Positions 54,643-63,929 of a stretch of DNA of 64,000 nt are shown one piece after another. The translations under genes and the position numbers were made by a program. The stretch covers positions 80,234 through 144,233 of the forward strand of contig NZ_CPYD01000012.1 of assembly GCF_001112925.1 (NCBI RefSeq), given 5' to 3'. The stretch is from Yersinia nurmii. GTDB lineage: Bacteria; Pseudomonadota; Gammaproteobacteria; Enterobacterales; Enterobacteriaceae. Position 1 is the stretch's first letter; every line of letters starts with the position of its first letter. The notes below the pieces were generated by a model. The model saw only the letters and a list, made by a program, of their open reading frames with translations. It was not told the origin of the DNA and did no database searches.

Positions 54643-54771
54643 TCAAAAGCAAACCATTATCTGATAACTAATGGCGTATAAGCATCCTATTATAATTATG
54701 GTGAGGCAAATCGCTAAGTACGATAAAGGAATACAAATCCCAGATAGTTCACGCCATAAACGTTTAAACAT
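54643..54771 (-). CDS. 42-residue single-helix membrane peptide
   Basis: ATG 54771 follows AAGGAAGTGAAA. Basic N-terminus (MFKRLWRELSG) then one hydrophobic helix (IPLSYLAICLTIIIIGCLYA) and a short tail. No named family. Confidence 0.45.
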   Translation of the reverse strand: MFKRLWRELSGICIPLSYLAICLTIIIIGCLYAISYQIMVCF

Positions 54772-55446
54772 TTTCACTTCCTTGTGTAATTAGAATAATG
54801 ATGACAAATAAATCAATAAGATAAAAATCGGTTCTTCAGATCAATAGGCCATGATTGTTCGGTGAAAGCTATTGTTTATCCTGGGTACGCTTAATTTTCT
54901 GTGATAAATTTAGATGAATAAGTAAATGGTAACCTCTGGTGATGCCATTGAGCGATATTCAATAATAAGTAACTACTAAATTTAATGTTTATTAATAAAG
55001 TTAAAATAAATCTATTTTTCAAAGTGGGATTAAATAGTTGTGCTTATTTCACTTTTTATCCGAGTGATTTTTGCATATAGCACACTTCATGGAGCGAGCT
55101 AAAAGCCGTTTCGTTGTGATATGGATAAAGGTGGAAAGGTGGTTAAGATGATCGTTCATTAATTTGCTGATAGATAGAGCGGTTGCAGTGGGGAATGGCG
55201 ATAGTAAATAAATGATTTTGCCATAAGCGATATAGGCTATCAAAACGTACATGCCGATACGCGATGAGCTGGTAAAAAGCCTATACGTTATAAAATTAAA
55301 ACGCCTCGGCTGCATAAACAGTCGAGGCGGCGTTCCAGTGACCATTGCTACACGGAAACGGAAACCCATTATGAGCAGCTTTTTGTGTAATAGCAATATG
55401 GAAGATGACAAGGTTCAGTGATTTAATTACAAATTATCTTATATCG
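54772..55446. other. Region without a supported gene
   Basis: About 670 AT-rich bases. A 120-codon minus-strand frame (55049-55411) is open but lacks protein-like composition and is cut by a hairpin CGCCTCGGCTG / CAGTCGAGGCG at 55302-55329, which looks like a terminator or repeat. No RNA gene was recognised. Confidence 0.5.
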
Positions 55447-55467
55447 AAGCCCTCGGAAAGAGGGCTT
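55447..55467 (-). terminator. Hairpin after the lipoprotein gene
   Basis: AAGCCCTC / GAGGGCTT with a five-base loop, beyond the stop of the minus-strand lipoprotein gene. Confidence 0.6.
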
Positions 55468-55505
55468 GATGGGGTGATTAACCCAAGCGATTAACTATGG
55501 TTAGA

Positions 55506-55865
55506 TTAGAAAGGAGGCCAGTAGTGGGTCTGCTCATGCCAACCTCTCTTATACATACAGGCATCGATAACGGCATTGCGAGCTGATGCATTACGATCTT
55601 TTTGAACCGTTTTAAATTCCGGCTCCTTCTCGTAGCGATATCCCTTGTCACAGCCATTTTTACCCTTTTCACAGGATTTGTATTTATCCTGATAAGAGAA
55701 TTCAAAATCAGTCACGATATCGGGACTGTGTCTCTCGTAGCCAATAGCTTTACATTCAGCGGAATCTCTTTCGCGATCTAACTGTGTAGCACCACCTTTT
55801 TCCCACTGGGTACAACCGGAAAGAGCAAGGATCAAAAGAACAAAAAGCGAGTTAAAAATTTTCAT
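55506..55865 (-). CDS. Small putative lipoprotein
   Basis: 119 residues from ATG 55865 (an adjacent ATG is at 55868). The signal MKIFNSLFVLLILALSGC carries a clear lipobox LSGC. The mature part is charged with five further cysteines (DSAECKAIGYERHS, YKSCEKGKNGCDKGY, VIDACMYKRGWHEQ), so disulfides are likely. It resembles small enterobacterial or phage-derived envelope lipoproteins ending in a tryptophan-rich tail. Function unknown. Ribosome site weak. Confidence 0.65.
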   Translation of the reverse strand: MKIFNSLFVLLILALSGCTQWEKGGATQLDRERDSAECKAIGYERHSPDIVTDFEFSYQDKYKSCEKGKNGCDKGYRYEKEPEFKTVQKDRNASARNAVIDACMYKRGWHEQTHYWPPF

Positions 55866-56194
55866 CATTATGTCAGCAAAAGTTTTCGGAAGAATACGCG
55901 AAGAATCCGTTTCACGGTTCTCATTCACGAGTAAGGTAAGGAGAGTAATAAATAAGGCATCAGTAATGCAAATGACAATTGAGTACGTTTATCAATCGTT
56001 GAGTTTTTGATGATTATCTGAACGATTGATTTAAGTCGAGGGAATTTGTCTGCCAGCACCTTCAAAATTGAATATTTTTGTACGTAATTCAGGCAAGTTC
56101 CACTTCTTATGATAATAATCGCAGCCTGTATCTTTATAAATGAGGCTCGAATTGGCATCATTGGGTTAGAAATCACTTTTTAGGATGGGTAGTT

Positions 56195-56428
56195 ATGAAG
56201 CAGTTTCCTTTCGACCAACGTTATGAAATCGAAAATGCGAGCGGTGAACGTGAATATTACATCGAAGGTGATGCATATATTCGTTTACTAGAAGGATCTC
56301 CAGTTTACCGAATTGATGGCTATGAAGTTTATACTCATGGCGATAATGGTGAATTAGTCGGTTTTCTGGAAGGTGAACGAATTACCCGTCTGGATGGAGA
56401 AGAACTGTTAGTTATTTTAACTCAATAA
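56195..56428 (+). CDS. Hypothetical 77-residue acidic protein
   Basis: MKQFPFDQRYEIENASGERE then YYIEGDAYIRLLEGSPVYRI, acidic and beta-rich. An R-I/L-D-G-x-E turn appears twice (YRIDGYEVY and TRLDGEELL), suggesting an internal strand repeat. AGGATGGGTAGTT precedes the ATG. Family not recognised; cytoplasmic. A convergent terminator follows. Confidence 0.65.
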   Translation: MKQFPFDQRYEIENASGEREYYIEGDAYIRLLEGSPVYRIDGYEVYTHGDNGELVGFLEGERITRLDGEELLVILTQ

Positions 56429-56486
56429 CGCTATCGCCTTCGGTTTGCTTCGTCTTTGAAAGCTATTGGACTCGCATCAGATAAGA

Positions 56487-56529
56487 AATCGCCGCTTATA
56501 TTACAGGGTGTTAAATATAGGCGGCGATT
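56487..56529. terminator. Convergent terminator before the porin gene
   Basis: AATCGCCGCTTATATT and AAATATAGGCGGCGATT pair over ~16 bases with one offset, between convergent genes. Confidence 0.75.
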
Positions 56530-56554
56530 GATAGCTACAGGAAGATTAAATGTG

Positions 56555-57688
56555 TTAGAAGCGGTAATTCAACATAGTCACTAACACATCATCGGTGCTG
56601 ATACGGTTAGCACGAGTAAACTCATTGTCTTTCAACAAGTTGAGTTTGTATTCAACGATCACAGCCATATTCTTATTCAGATCATAAGTTGCGGCCAGAT
56701 CGATAAACTTCACCATATTCTTGTTGTCGCCAAATTCGCTTTCGAGATTTTTGCCACGTCCCTGTAGATAGGCGATCGATGGACGTAAACCCCAGTCAAA
56801 TTGATATTGTGCGACAAACTCTACGGCCTGAGTTTGGTTGGCAAAGCCATCTTTTCTACCGACATAGTGCATATTTCGCACATCCGCGTACATGGCGGCC
56901 AGATAAATATTGTTGGCATCATATTTCACACCGGCATTCCAACCGTCGGCTTTTTTACCGCGATGATCCAACTGTTGCTCATCGGTACGTTTCGATGTGG
57001 CATAAGACGCACCGAAACTGAGGCCATTATCCAGCGTGTACACTGCGGATAATCCCATACCATCGCCGTTTTGGTTAGCTACGCTGCGGGGGTTATTGGT
57101 TCGTGGACCTGTTTGATCTTCAGTATTATTCCAACCGTCGTTTTTGCCTTGAACCTGAAGTCCGATATCTAGTCCATCAACCAAATTGAACAGATTGCGA
57201 TTGCGGTAAGTTCCTACATTATTGGTACGATAGGTCATAAAGTTATCGGTATTATCGTAACTCTGTCCGCCAAATACAGGAATAACTGCGCCGGTCCATC
57301 CATTAATATCGTTTAATATTCCGTAATTGCGACCATAATCAAAAGAACCGTATTCACCGAAGCTCAATCCGGCAAAAGCAATACGCGTAGTATCTTTCTT
57401 AGTCCCCGTAGTTTCTGCCTGATTCATTTTGACGTTATATTCCCATCGGGCATATCCAGATAGGGTATCGTTAATTTTGGTGTCGCCGGTTAAGGTAAAT
57501 TTGACTTTAGATTGGTCGCCTGCAAAACCTTTATCATCGGAGAAATAATGGCGAACCTTAAAAGAGCCAGAAAGCGCAATACGGTTACCATCTTTATTGT
57601 AAAGCTCCGCCGCACCAGCCGGTTGCACTATACATATCAAAGGTACTATCACTGCAAATAATTTCAAATTGAATAATTTAGATTTCAT
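56555..57688 (-). CDS. General (OmpC/OmpF-type) porin
   Basis: 377 residues from ATG 57688 (AGGGAAGA upstream; nine codons shorter than the longest frame). Signal peptide MKSKLFNLKLFAVIVPLICI ending PAGA, then AELYNKDGNRIALSGSFKVR as in trimeric porins. Loop 3-like segment YDNTDNFMTYRTNN, sixteen amphipathic strands and a terminal phenylalanine (LVTMLNYRF). A passive diffusion channel of the outer membrane. Divergent from aphA. Confidence 0.9.
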   Translation of the reverse strand: MKSKLFNLKLFAVIVPLICIVQPAGAAELYNKDGNRIALSGSFKVRHYFSDDKGFAGDQSKVKFTLTGDTKINDTLSGYARWEYNVKMNQAETTGTKKDTTRIAFAGLSFGEYGSFDYGRNYGILNDINGWTGAVIPVFGGQSYDNTDNFMTYRTNNVGTYRNRNLFNLVDGLDIGLQVQGKNDGWNNTEDQTGPRTNNPRSVANQNGDGMGLSAVYTLDNGLSFGASYATSKRTDEQQLDHRGKKADGWNAGVKYDANNIYLAAMYADVRNMHYVGRKDGFANQTQAVEFVAQYQFDWGLRPSIAYLQGRGKNLESEFGDNKNMVKFIDLAATYDLNKNMAVIVEYKLNLLKDNEFTRANRISTDDVLVTMLNYRF

Positions 57689-57902
57689 CTTCTTCCCTGG
57701 TTTTTTGTTATACAAAATTATTTCCGCAGTAAATTAACCAACCATGATATATTTTTATGCGATGACGCTCACAGTTATCCTTATGCAACAAATATGTTGA
57801 CCACAAAAACTTGAAGCTGCTCGCGTTTTAATCTAACTGACTGAAGATAATAGAACAGGTAAGGGATGAGTTAATTCTTAAAACAACGGTAAGGCAGCTA
57901 AG

Positions 57903-58619
57903 ATGAAGAAAAGAACAAAAACGCTGAGTGCATTAGTATTAATTTTTAGCAGCTATTGTAGTATTCAGCCCGCAATATCAGCACCATCGACAGATATTTT
58001 CCCAGGTGCAACGCTGACCCAATTACAGGCGCAATATCCTATTCATTGGGTCTCTGTAGAGCAAATTTCTGCGAGTTTGAAAGGGAGAGAGTCTATTAGT
58101 GTAGGTTTTGATATTGATGACACTTTGCTCTATTCCAGCCCGGCGTTTTTCTATGGGAAAATGATTTACTCTCCAGATAGTTTTGATTTTTTAAAGAATC
58201 CCAAATTTTGGGATGAAGTCAGTAACGGATGGGACAAATTCTCTGTGCCAAAAATTTCAGGCGCAGCCTTGCTAAACATGCACTTATCAAGAGGTGACCG
58301 GGTGTACTTTATCACCGGTCGACCAATGCCATCCTCCGGGAAGGAAGCGGTGACAAAAATCTTACAGCAGGACTTTAATATTCCTGATAATCGGTTAAAT
58401 AAAGTGATATTTGCCGGGATTGGCGATGGGGCAAAAGTGAGTCATATGAAGGAAAAAAACATCTCGATATTCTATGGAGATTCCGATAATGATATTGCTG
58501 ATGCGAGAGCTGCGGGCGCAGAAGGTATCCGTGTGTTACGCCCCTTAAATTCTACCAATAAACCTATGCCTAAAAATGGTAATTTTGGTGAGAAGGTCAT
58601 CATTAATTCAGATTATTAG
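57903..58619 (+). CDS. aphA: Class B acid phosphatase AphA
   Basis: 238 residues with a signal peptide ending AISA. The HAD-type motif SVGFDIDDTLLYSSPAFF holds the nucleophile and acid Asp; YFITGRPMP and FYGDSDNDIADARAAGAEGI complete the magnesium site. AphA is a periplasmic, tetrameric, magnesium-dependent nucleotide phosphatase and phosphotransferase. Monocistronic. Confidence 0.94.
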   Translation: MKKRTKTLSALVLIFSSYCSIQPAISAPSTDIFPGATLTQLQAQYPIHWVSVEQISASLKGRESISVGFDIDDTLLYSSPAFFYGKMIYSPDSFDFLKNPKFWDEVSNGWDKFSVPKISGAALLNMHLSRGDRVYFITGRPMPSSGKEAVTKILQQDFNIPDNRLNKVIFAGIGDGAKVSHMKEKNISIFYGDSDNDIADARAAGAEGIRVLRPLNSTNKPMPKNGNFGEKVIINSDY

Positions 58620-58739
58620 TTCGCGAAAATATTGGGCAGGATTTACACCGAATCAAGGTAAGTCTCGTTCTTACTGATACTTTGTGTAGCAATGGACTGT
58701 ATTATGCCCGTTAGAGGCAAAACATTATTTTTATTTATT

Positions 58740-58970
58740 ATGACTAACACACCAGAAGACATTGAACGACCTATTTTACAACTCTTTCAGAAGTATCCAC
58801 AGAACAAATATAGCGTGCAGGATGTAATGAGGAGCCTACAGGAAATTAGTCGTTATAAAATAGAATATCGGTTGAAAAAACTCGCCAATAGAAGGCTGAT
58901 AACCTGCCACAAACGCAAGGAGGGAATCGTCCTGCGTTACTATTGGCAACTAAATGAGCGTAAGGAATAA
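58740..58970 (+). CDS. Small winged-helix DNA-binding protein
   Basis: 76 residues from ATG 58740; an ATG at 58704 would add 12 residues, and neither has a good ribosome site. TNTPEDIERPILQLFQKYPQ, YSVQDVMRSLQEISRYKIEY and RLKKLANRRLITCHKRKEGI form a three-helix-plus-wing pattern, ending LRYYWQLNERKE. Likely a transcription regulator; target unknown. Confidence 0.6.
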   Translation: MTNTPEDIERPILQLFQKYPQNKYSVQDVMRSLQEISRYKIEYRLKKLANRRLITCHKRKEGIVLRYYWQLNERKE

Positions 58971-58975
58971 ATCCA

Positions 58976-59089
58976 GTGGCGAAGGATAACGTAGTAAAAA
59001 TAGCGATTGGCTTTGATTTATCGGTTGTTGCTTTTCATTTTCGCAGAGAAAGAACCATCGTAGAAACCTTTATATTTTTAGCAACATAA
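58976..59089 (+). CDS. Possible 37-residue protein
   Basis: GTG at 58976 lies ten bases after AAGGA and five bases after the previous gene ends. Reads MAKDNVVKIAIGFDLSVVAF then HFRRERTIVETFIFLAT. No family recognised; the call rests only on position and ribosome site. Confidence 0.25.
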   Translation: MAKDNVVKIAIGFDLSVVAFHFRRERTIVETFIFLAT

Positions 59090-59253
59090 CAGCCGTGGCA
59101 CATGGCTAGGTACAAAAATACAAACAGTGGAAGGGCGGGTGCTTCCACTGACAATTTTAGCGATTAACTGAACTGAAGAACGAACATCTGGTACTGGCGA
59201 AATGAACCTGAGGATTGAATGGATGGTTTTGAGCGTTAAAACCAAATTTTCGG

Positions 59254-59466
59254 CTAGGTGATTTTTCGACAGAGGAATTTATCTTTGATCACGCCATCAA
59301 AGAAACGCCCTTTAGACACCACAGACATAAAGTCGTTATAAACCCGTATTGGCACGTTAACATACTGATAAATATCATTACCACAGAACTGTATTTCCAA
59401 TACATGACTCTCTGGGTCATACCCAACTGAGTGAATTCTCGAAGATGAAACCGACTGTCGCTGCAA
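59254..59466 (-). CDS. KTSC-domain protein
   Basis: 70 residues from an unusual TTG start at 59466 placed eight bases after AGGAGG. The KTSC fold is recognisable: SSSRIHSVGYDPESHVLEIQ, NDIYQYVNVPIRVYNDFMSV, SKGRFFDGVIKDKF. KTSC domains occur fused to lysyl-tRNA synthetase-like and nuclease proteins and alone; function not established. The strong ribosome site decides the start. Confidence 0.8.
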   Translation of the reverse strand: MQRQSVSSSRIHSVGYDPESHVLEIQFCGNDIYQYVNVPIRVYNDFMSVVSKGRFFDGVIKDKFLCRKIT

Positions 59467-59816
59467 GAAATAGTCCTCCTAGGTGAGGTAAACGTCCCTG
59501 AAAAAAACACATCGTGTCTTAAGTGTGTGCGTCCTAAGTACATCATACTCGCTGAATCGATATGAGTCATAAATACATTTGGTGAATGTATAACTCATTG
59601 CTGCTAAAGCTATTGTATTGGCTTATGAATTAAAAGGGTAAGTTTTTAATGCCCGTGGCTTTGACTGAGCGCAACCACAGGAAGGTTATTTTAGTGTATA
59701 ACCACAAGATTCCAGTTTGGCGACACCTAGCTGCTGCAAAGCAGCACCGGTATCTTGGGGATGGATTATTGAATATGCAAGGTAGTTGCGGGTTTTTGGG
59801 TTAAATGAGGCAATAC
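59467..59816. other. Intergenic region
   Basis: About 350 bases between divergently read genes. A GCTGCTGCAAAGCAGC hairpin stands near 59731. A 93-codon minus-strand frame overlapping the KTSC gene is a shadow. Nothing further supported. Confidence 0.4.
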
Positions 59817-60245
59817 ATGTACAACGACAATGAAAAGAAATTTTACGTTATTTTAAACCGTACCTGCGAGACTCCGACTCTGTTAAACGCGGCTTGCCAT
59901 TTAACCGCAGGAATAACAGATTTGATCGACGAGCGTGAATTTCATCATTACCCCAGCGCTATAGAGGGAATCAGCGCAAATATGAGCCACTACCCTATGG
60001 TGATATTACAGGCAAAAAACAGTAGCCAATTGAGCAACTTAATTCTGAAATGCCAGGAGCAGGGCGTTTTGTATAATTTTTTCACCACGACGATGCTTTC
60101 GCATTCAGCAGAACAGCAAATTTCTGATACGGCGAACACAAACTTTGAAAAATTGGATTTTGTTGCTGTAGCTTTATACGGAGATGCAGAGATGTTGAAA
60201 CCCTTAACCAAGAAATTTTCTGTCTACCGTTCTACCGTTAGTTAA
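59817..60245 (+). CDS. DUF2000 family protein
   Basis: 142 residues from ATG 59817 (GAGG six bases upstream). KKFYVILNRTCETPTLLNAA then CHLTAGITDLID, YPMVILQAKNSSQLSNLILK and VAVALYGDAEMLKPLTKKFS fit DUF2000, a peptidyl-tRNA-hydrolase-like alpha/beta fold of unknown role. Cytoplasmic and monocistronic. Confidence 0.75.
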   Translation: MYNDNEKKFYVILNRTCETPTLLNAACHLTAGITDLIDEREFHHYPSAIEGISANMSHYPMVILQAKNSSQLSNLILKCQEQGVLYNFFTTTMLSHSAEQQISDTANTNFEKLDFVAVALYGDAEMLKPLTKKFSVYRSTVS

Positions 60246-60379
60246 ACGCGCGGAGGAATTATTTAGGAAGAAATAAGCACTCTTGTCTGCTTTCCAGTCG
60301 GCGAATTGGAATTTAGGCAATTGCTAAAACTCAAGGTAAACTATCGGCTCGGGAGTATGAAACATCGCCGAATACTTAG

Positions 60380-60706
60380 CTATTCTTCAGCATTCAAGGA
60401 TTTCAGCTCTTTACTGAGAGAAATGGAAAGTACGATTCGAATCACGACAATAGAAGCCAGTATGATTAATTCCTTGTAATCGGGTTCAATAATCGTCTTC
60501 AAAATATCTGCCGGAATTAATATTTCCAGTGCCAGCAACAGATATCCCCCCAATTCCAGTCGAATACGTTGAATAGTTGATTCGCCGCGCTGCAGTTCGT
60601 TTTTTATAAATGCGAACAGGCATTTAACCACGCCATAAATCAAAACTAAAACGCTAACAATATTTAGCCCACTGGCTGCCAACATGATGAAAGTATGAAT
60701 GTTCAT
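60380..60706 (-). CDS. DUF1622 family membrane protein
   Basis: 108 residues, three hydrophobic helices (FIMLAASGLNIVSVLVLIYG, RLELGGYLLLALEILIPADI, LIILASIVVIRIVLSISLSK) and the DUF1622 signature RIRLELGGYLLLALEILIPADIL in the second. The C-terminus is acidic. Inner-membrane protein of unknown function. Ribosome site AGGGAGTAACAAAT before the ATG. Confidence 0.85.
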   Translation of the reverse strand: MNIHTFIMLAASGLNIVSVLVLIYGVVKCLFAFIKNELQRGESTIQRIRLELGGYLLLALEILIPADILKTIIEPDYKELIILASIVVIRIVLSISLSKELKSLNAEE

Positions 60707-60935
60707 TATTTGTTACTCCCTGAATAGTGGGCTGTTTTCCTATCGTGCTGTCGCTAGTCACCGCGGGTGCGGGAAGCGCCTTCAGTATAGCCGCAAATAC
60801 TGGACGTGGTTGTTCTCACATCCAGTCGGCTGGAATGCAGATTGTAGTGATGCAGATTTGTCAGTTTTAAAATAAATATGTGATGAAAGTAAAGCAGCGG
60901 TGAAGATTGAAAATTCTTCACCGCGGAGCCAGAAA

Positions 60936-61598
60936 CTAGGCTATTACGTCAAGTTTATCTTGGTTGTGAGAATTTCGTCGCGCTTTAATCGCTCGTTCCA
61001 AAGATTCAATGTCATTGCCTGATAGCAACGGTATGATTTTGCTAATTTCCTGCTCTGATAGGTCATAGATTTGCAGTGCTAAAAGACGGCGAATAATTTC
61101 CTCAGAAAAGCGGGTCTTTATTGCGCTAGCTGGATTTCCACCAACGATTGTATAGGGGGCGACATCACGGGTGACTATGCTGCCTGCGGCAATAATGGCA
61201 CCTTCACCAACGGTAACTCCGGGCATAATCAAAGCCCTCATACCAATCCAGCAGCCATCGCTCAATATTGTATCACTTCGATGTTGATAAGATTCAGTGA
61301 TAGATTCCATGAAAGGATAGAAGCTGAACCAATCAATACGGTGAGTATGGTTTCCCCCCATTAAAATAACGGCTTCAGCGCCTATGCATACATAATTGCC
61401 GATGATCAGTTGGTCAATTTTTCCGAGAGGTTCCCACTGTTGGCTAATGGCATCACCGTGCAAATAACGAACAACCGATTTTTCAAAACCGTCGTCCCAG
61501 CAATGGCTGTAATAGCTGTGCGTTCCTTTGATGACGATATTGGGATTTTTCACCGTTTGGTGAAGTAGCTCTGTTTTCGACCAATGTTTATCTTGCAT
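60936..61598 (-). CDS. CatB/Vat-type hexapeptide acyltransferase
   Basis: 220 residues. Left-handed beta-helix repeats (IGNYVCIGAEAVILMGGNHT, LSDGCWIGMRALIMPGVTVG, GAIIAAGSIVTRDVAPYTIV) follow the xenobiotic acetyltransferase order, with the catalytic-type His in GNHTHRIDWFSFYPF. Relatives acetylate chloramphenicol or streptogramins, but many chromosomal copies have other substrates. It neighbours the integrated element but lies outside it. Resistance should not be inferred from sequence alone. Confidence 0.88.
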   Translation of the reverse strand: MQDKHWSKTELLHQTVKNPNIVIKGTHSYYSHCWDDGFEKSVVRYLHGDAISQQWEPLGKIDQLIIGNYVCIGAEAVILMGGNHTHRIDWFSFYPFMESITESYQHRSDTILSDGCWIGMRALIMPGVTVGEGAIIAAGSIVTRDVAPYTIVGGNPASAIKTRFSEEIIRRLLALQIYDLSEQEISKIIPLLSGNDIESLERAIKARRNSHNQDKLDVIA

Positions 61599-62290
61599 GG
61601 TCTAATTCCTTTTTCAAAAACATCCGAGCCACGAACGTAAGTTAGTGGCAGTGATTACACGTTCAAATCATCACCACCGGTTAAGCAATTCGAGGTTGTA
61701 ACAGTAGGGGGTTATTTTTCATATTAAATGCCTCTTTTAACCCTGAAATACTATTGCTCGTTGCCAGACAAATCAATGATCCAGAACCGGAGATTTAGCC
61801 TTTATTTAGCTTTAGTGTGAATATTCCGACGTCAAAATCGGGAATTAAATGCATTTAATCTTAGTTAGCTATCAAAAAAAAGAGTGTGCGACCGAGCGTT
61901 TGAGAAACTAAAGGGCAGGGATATCAACATTCCCACTTCTGCGGGTGGATAATCACATATTGTGAGTGTTACTATGTTTTGTCAGTTATTGCGTCACACC
62001 ATAGATACAAAACGAATTGTGTACATATGAGTGTATATATCAGGCAAGGTAAAGTCGGATAGCGCATATAACAAATTGAATTTAAACTAAATTATACTGT
62101 TACATGTGATCTGTCGTGTAAGCAATCCACCTCATTCCGACTCGTTCATCTCCGTTCTAAATCCTAGCAGAAAGCCACTAACCATCAATATGCTCGTCAC
62201 TATGCCTGTTTATGCCTGTTTCACTTTGTTCTATTCCGTGCGTTAATATTTGTGTACCAAATTGCGTACCAAATTTGCCGGAGTAATGTT
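61599..62290. other. Upstream region of the integrase, candidate attachment and arm sites
   Basis: About 690 bases with no supported gene and no recognisable tRNA. Two short direct repeats stand before the integrase: TATGCCTGTT twice in tandem (62201-62220) and GTACCAAATT twice with a 12-base period (62254-62263, 62266-62275). The second pair may be integrase arm-binding sites or part of the attachment region. Confidence 0.45.
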
Positions 62291-63493
62291 GTGGCGCTGA
62301 ATGACACGAAGCTAAGAAAAATAGTCGGCAAACCCTACGATGGCCCGACTGAACTTCCTGACGCGAATGGATTATCTGTCCGGGTTAGCCCTAAGGGGCT
62401 AGTTTCGTTTCAGTACCGCTATCGCTTTGCTGGGAAATTACAGCGCATGAAGATCGGCACCTATGGAACTATGTCACTAAAAGAGGCGAGGGATGCTGTT
62501 GAGGTGTGCCGCTACCACGTCAGTGAGGGGCGAGATCCGTCGGTTCAGCGTAAAATGGCAATGAACGAAAAAATTCAGGCCCCGAGTGTTAGTGACTGCA
62601 TAAGCGAGTGGCTAGAAAGTCCCCAGGCTAAAAAGCTGGTTAAGTATGATTACTGGATAAGGATGTTTGACCTGCATGTCACGCCATATGTTGGAAGAAT
62701 GACAGTCGATGAGATGCAGATAGCACACTGGGAATCAGTCTTTAAGCGAATGCGGGAAAATGGCGCACCGGTGATGGCTGGCATGATGCTGGTCAAGATG
62801 AAACAGATTTTTAACTATTCGTTACGGCGTAACCGAATCATCCGGAACGTCCTGACTCCATTGTCAGTCGCCGATGTTGGCGATCCAATCCGAACTATTG
62901 ACCGATTCCTTAACGATAAGGAGATAGGACTATTCTGGCTTGCTGTCGATTCATCCAAGCTCGCATACCAGAATAAGCTATTTATAAAATTAGTTTTGCT
63001 TACTGGCTGCCGCGGTATAGAGCTGCGCATGGCTAAAAAGCAGGATTTTGATTTGGATAGAAAGACGTGGGCAATACGGGAGGAATTATCTAAAACCCGG
63101 CGCCGGTTCGTGAGGGGGATTTCTGACGCAGCAGTGACCATGCTAAGAGAAGCGTTTGATATTTATCCTAAGCTTGGCCAGGTATTCCCCCCGGCAACTA
63201 TTCAGACCGACAGGCCGATGTCCGCAGGGGTTCTTTTATCGATGGCCGATCAGGTAGGCAGGGTGATGGGCGTGACTGATTGGGCAATGCATGATCTGCG
63301 CAGAACCGTAAAGACAAAAATGGCAGAACTCGGCATTGCACCGCATGTGTCAGAAAAGATACTTGGGCATAAAATGGCGGGGATGCTCGCGGTATATGAC
63401 CACCATGATTACATACGCGAGCAGATAGAGGCGGCAGATTTTTGGGCGGCGAAGATTCAAATGTGTGTCGATGAAATCAGCCCCATGTCCTGA
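62291..63493 (+). CDS. int: P4-type tyrosine integrase
   Basis: 400 residues from GTG 62291 (GGAG upstream); a longer in-frame start at 62252 is less likely because it would begin inside the repeat. N-terminal DUF4102 arm-binding domain (LNDTKLRKIVGKPYDGPTEL), core-binding domain, then the catalytic set R241 (LLTGCRGIELRMA), H334 and R337 (MHDLRRTVKTKMAELG), H360 (ILGHKMAG) and Y369 (AVYDHHDY). It integrates and excises the element that extends past the window end. Confidence 0.95.
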   Translation: MALNDTKLRKIVGKPYDGPTELPDANGLSVRVSPKGLVSFQYRYRFAGKLQRMKIGTYGTMSLKEARDAVEVCRYHVSEGRDPSVQRKMAMNEKIQAPSVSDCISEWLESPQAKKLVKYDYWIRMFDLHVTPYVGRMTVDEMQIAHWESVFKRMRENGAPVMAGMMLVKMKQIFNYSLRRNRIIRNVLTPLSVADVGDPIRTIDRFLNDKEIGLFWLAVDSSKLAYQNKLFIKLVLLTGCRGIELRMAKKQDFDLDRKTWAIREELSKTRRRFVRGISDAAVTMLREAFDIYPKLGQVFPPATIQTDRPMSAGVLLSMADQVGRVMGVTDWAMHDLRRTVKTKMAELGIAPHVSEKILGHKMAGMLAVYDHHDYIREQIEAADFWAAKIQMCVDEISPMS

Positions 63494-63699
63494 CAGAATT
63501 TAATCACGTCCTGGTATCGGAATAGTGCGCCACCTTTAGGGGCTGACAACTCCTTTACCTCGGGTGGGAATGGCGTATTTTGTTGTTTCCATGCTTTGCG
63601 GCGATGGTAAAAGGTCGTTCTCGATATTCCGCCGAGCATTTGCTGGATAGCCGTTCTGTTTATCAGCACAGGAGGAACATCGATTTTTATATCATTCAT
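63457..63699 (-). CDS. AlpA-like HTH regulator / excisionase candidate
   Basis: 80 residues from ATG 63699 (AGAGGCCAACT upstream). PPVLINRTAIQQMLGGISRT then TFYHRRKAWKQ is a MerR-like helix-turn-helix of the AlpA type, with LFRYQDVIKFCQDMGL at the end. In P4-like elements such proteins act as excisionase or activate the integrase. Its 3' end overlaps the integrase 3' end by 37 bases, tail to tail. Confidence 0.75.
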   Translation of the reverse strand: MNDIKIDVPPVLINRTAIQQMLGGISRTTFYHRRKAWKQQNTPFPPEVKELSAPKGGALFRYQDVIKFCQDMGLISSTHI

Positions 63700-63784
63700 A
63701 GTTGGCCTCTTATCTCTTTGTCGATCTGCCTGACGAAATAGCTCAACCACCGCTTAGCCGAAAACGAGTTAGGCGGTAGGGCGG

Positions 63785-63925
63785 TTATTTTTTTGCGTAG
63801 CGATCGAGGATTTTTGTAATGATGGGGTCGTGCTTAGTTTTAGGTATACCGGCAGTGGCCTTTATGATTTCTGTCCTGCACTGCCGTGCAACCGATCTGA
63901 TGGCATTCTCTATTGCTGCTTCCAC
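63785..63925 (-). CDS. Small hypothetical protein of the integrated element
   Basis: 46 residues from GTG 63925 with AAGGGG upstream; a longer open frame has no start site. EAAIENAIRSVARQCRTEII then KATAGIPKTKHD is helical and basic, ending ILDRYAKK. It begins a few bases after the stop of the next upstream gene, so the two are probably co-transcribed. Family not recognised. Confidence 0.5.
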   Translation of the reverse strand: MEAAIENAIRSVARQCRTEIIKATAGIPKTKHDPIITKILDRYAKK

Positions 63926-63929
63926 ATAT

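Noticed and set aside
55049..55411. 120-codon minus-strand frame
   Set aside because: Contains a terminator-like hairpin, has no ribosome site and reads as translated noncoding DNA.
60936..61598. Calling the hexapeptide acyltransferase a chloramphenicol resistance gene
   Set aside because: The fold supports acyl transfer, but many chromosomal relatives do not confer resistance, so the substrate is left open.
61599..62290. tRNA or tmRNA attachment gene upstream of the integrase
   Set aside because: No cloverleaf-like sequence with a T-loop was found by eye; only short direct repeats are present.
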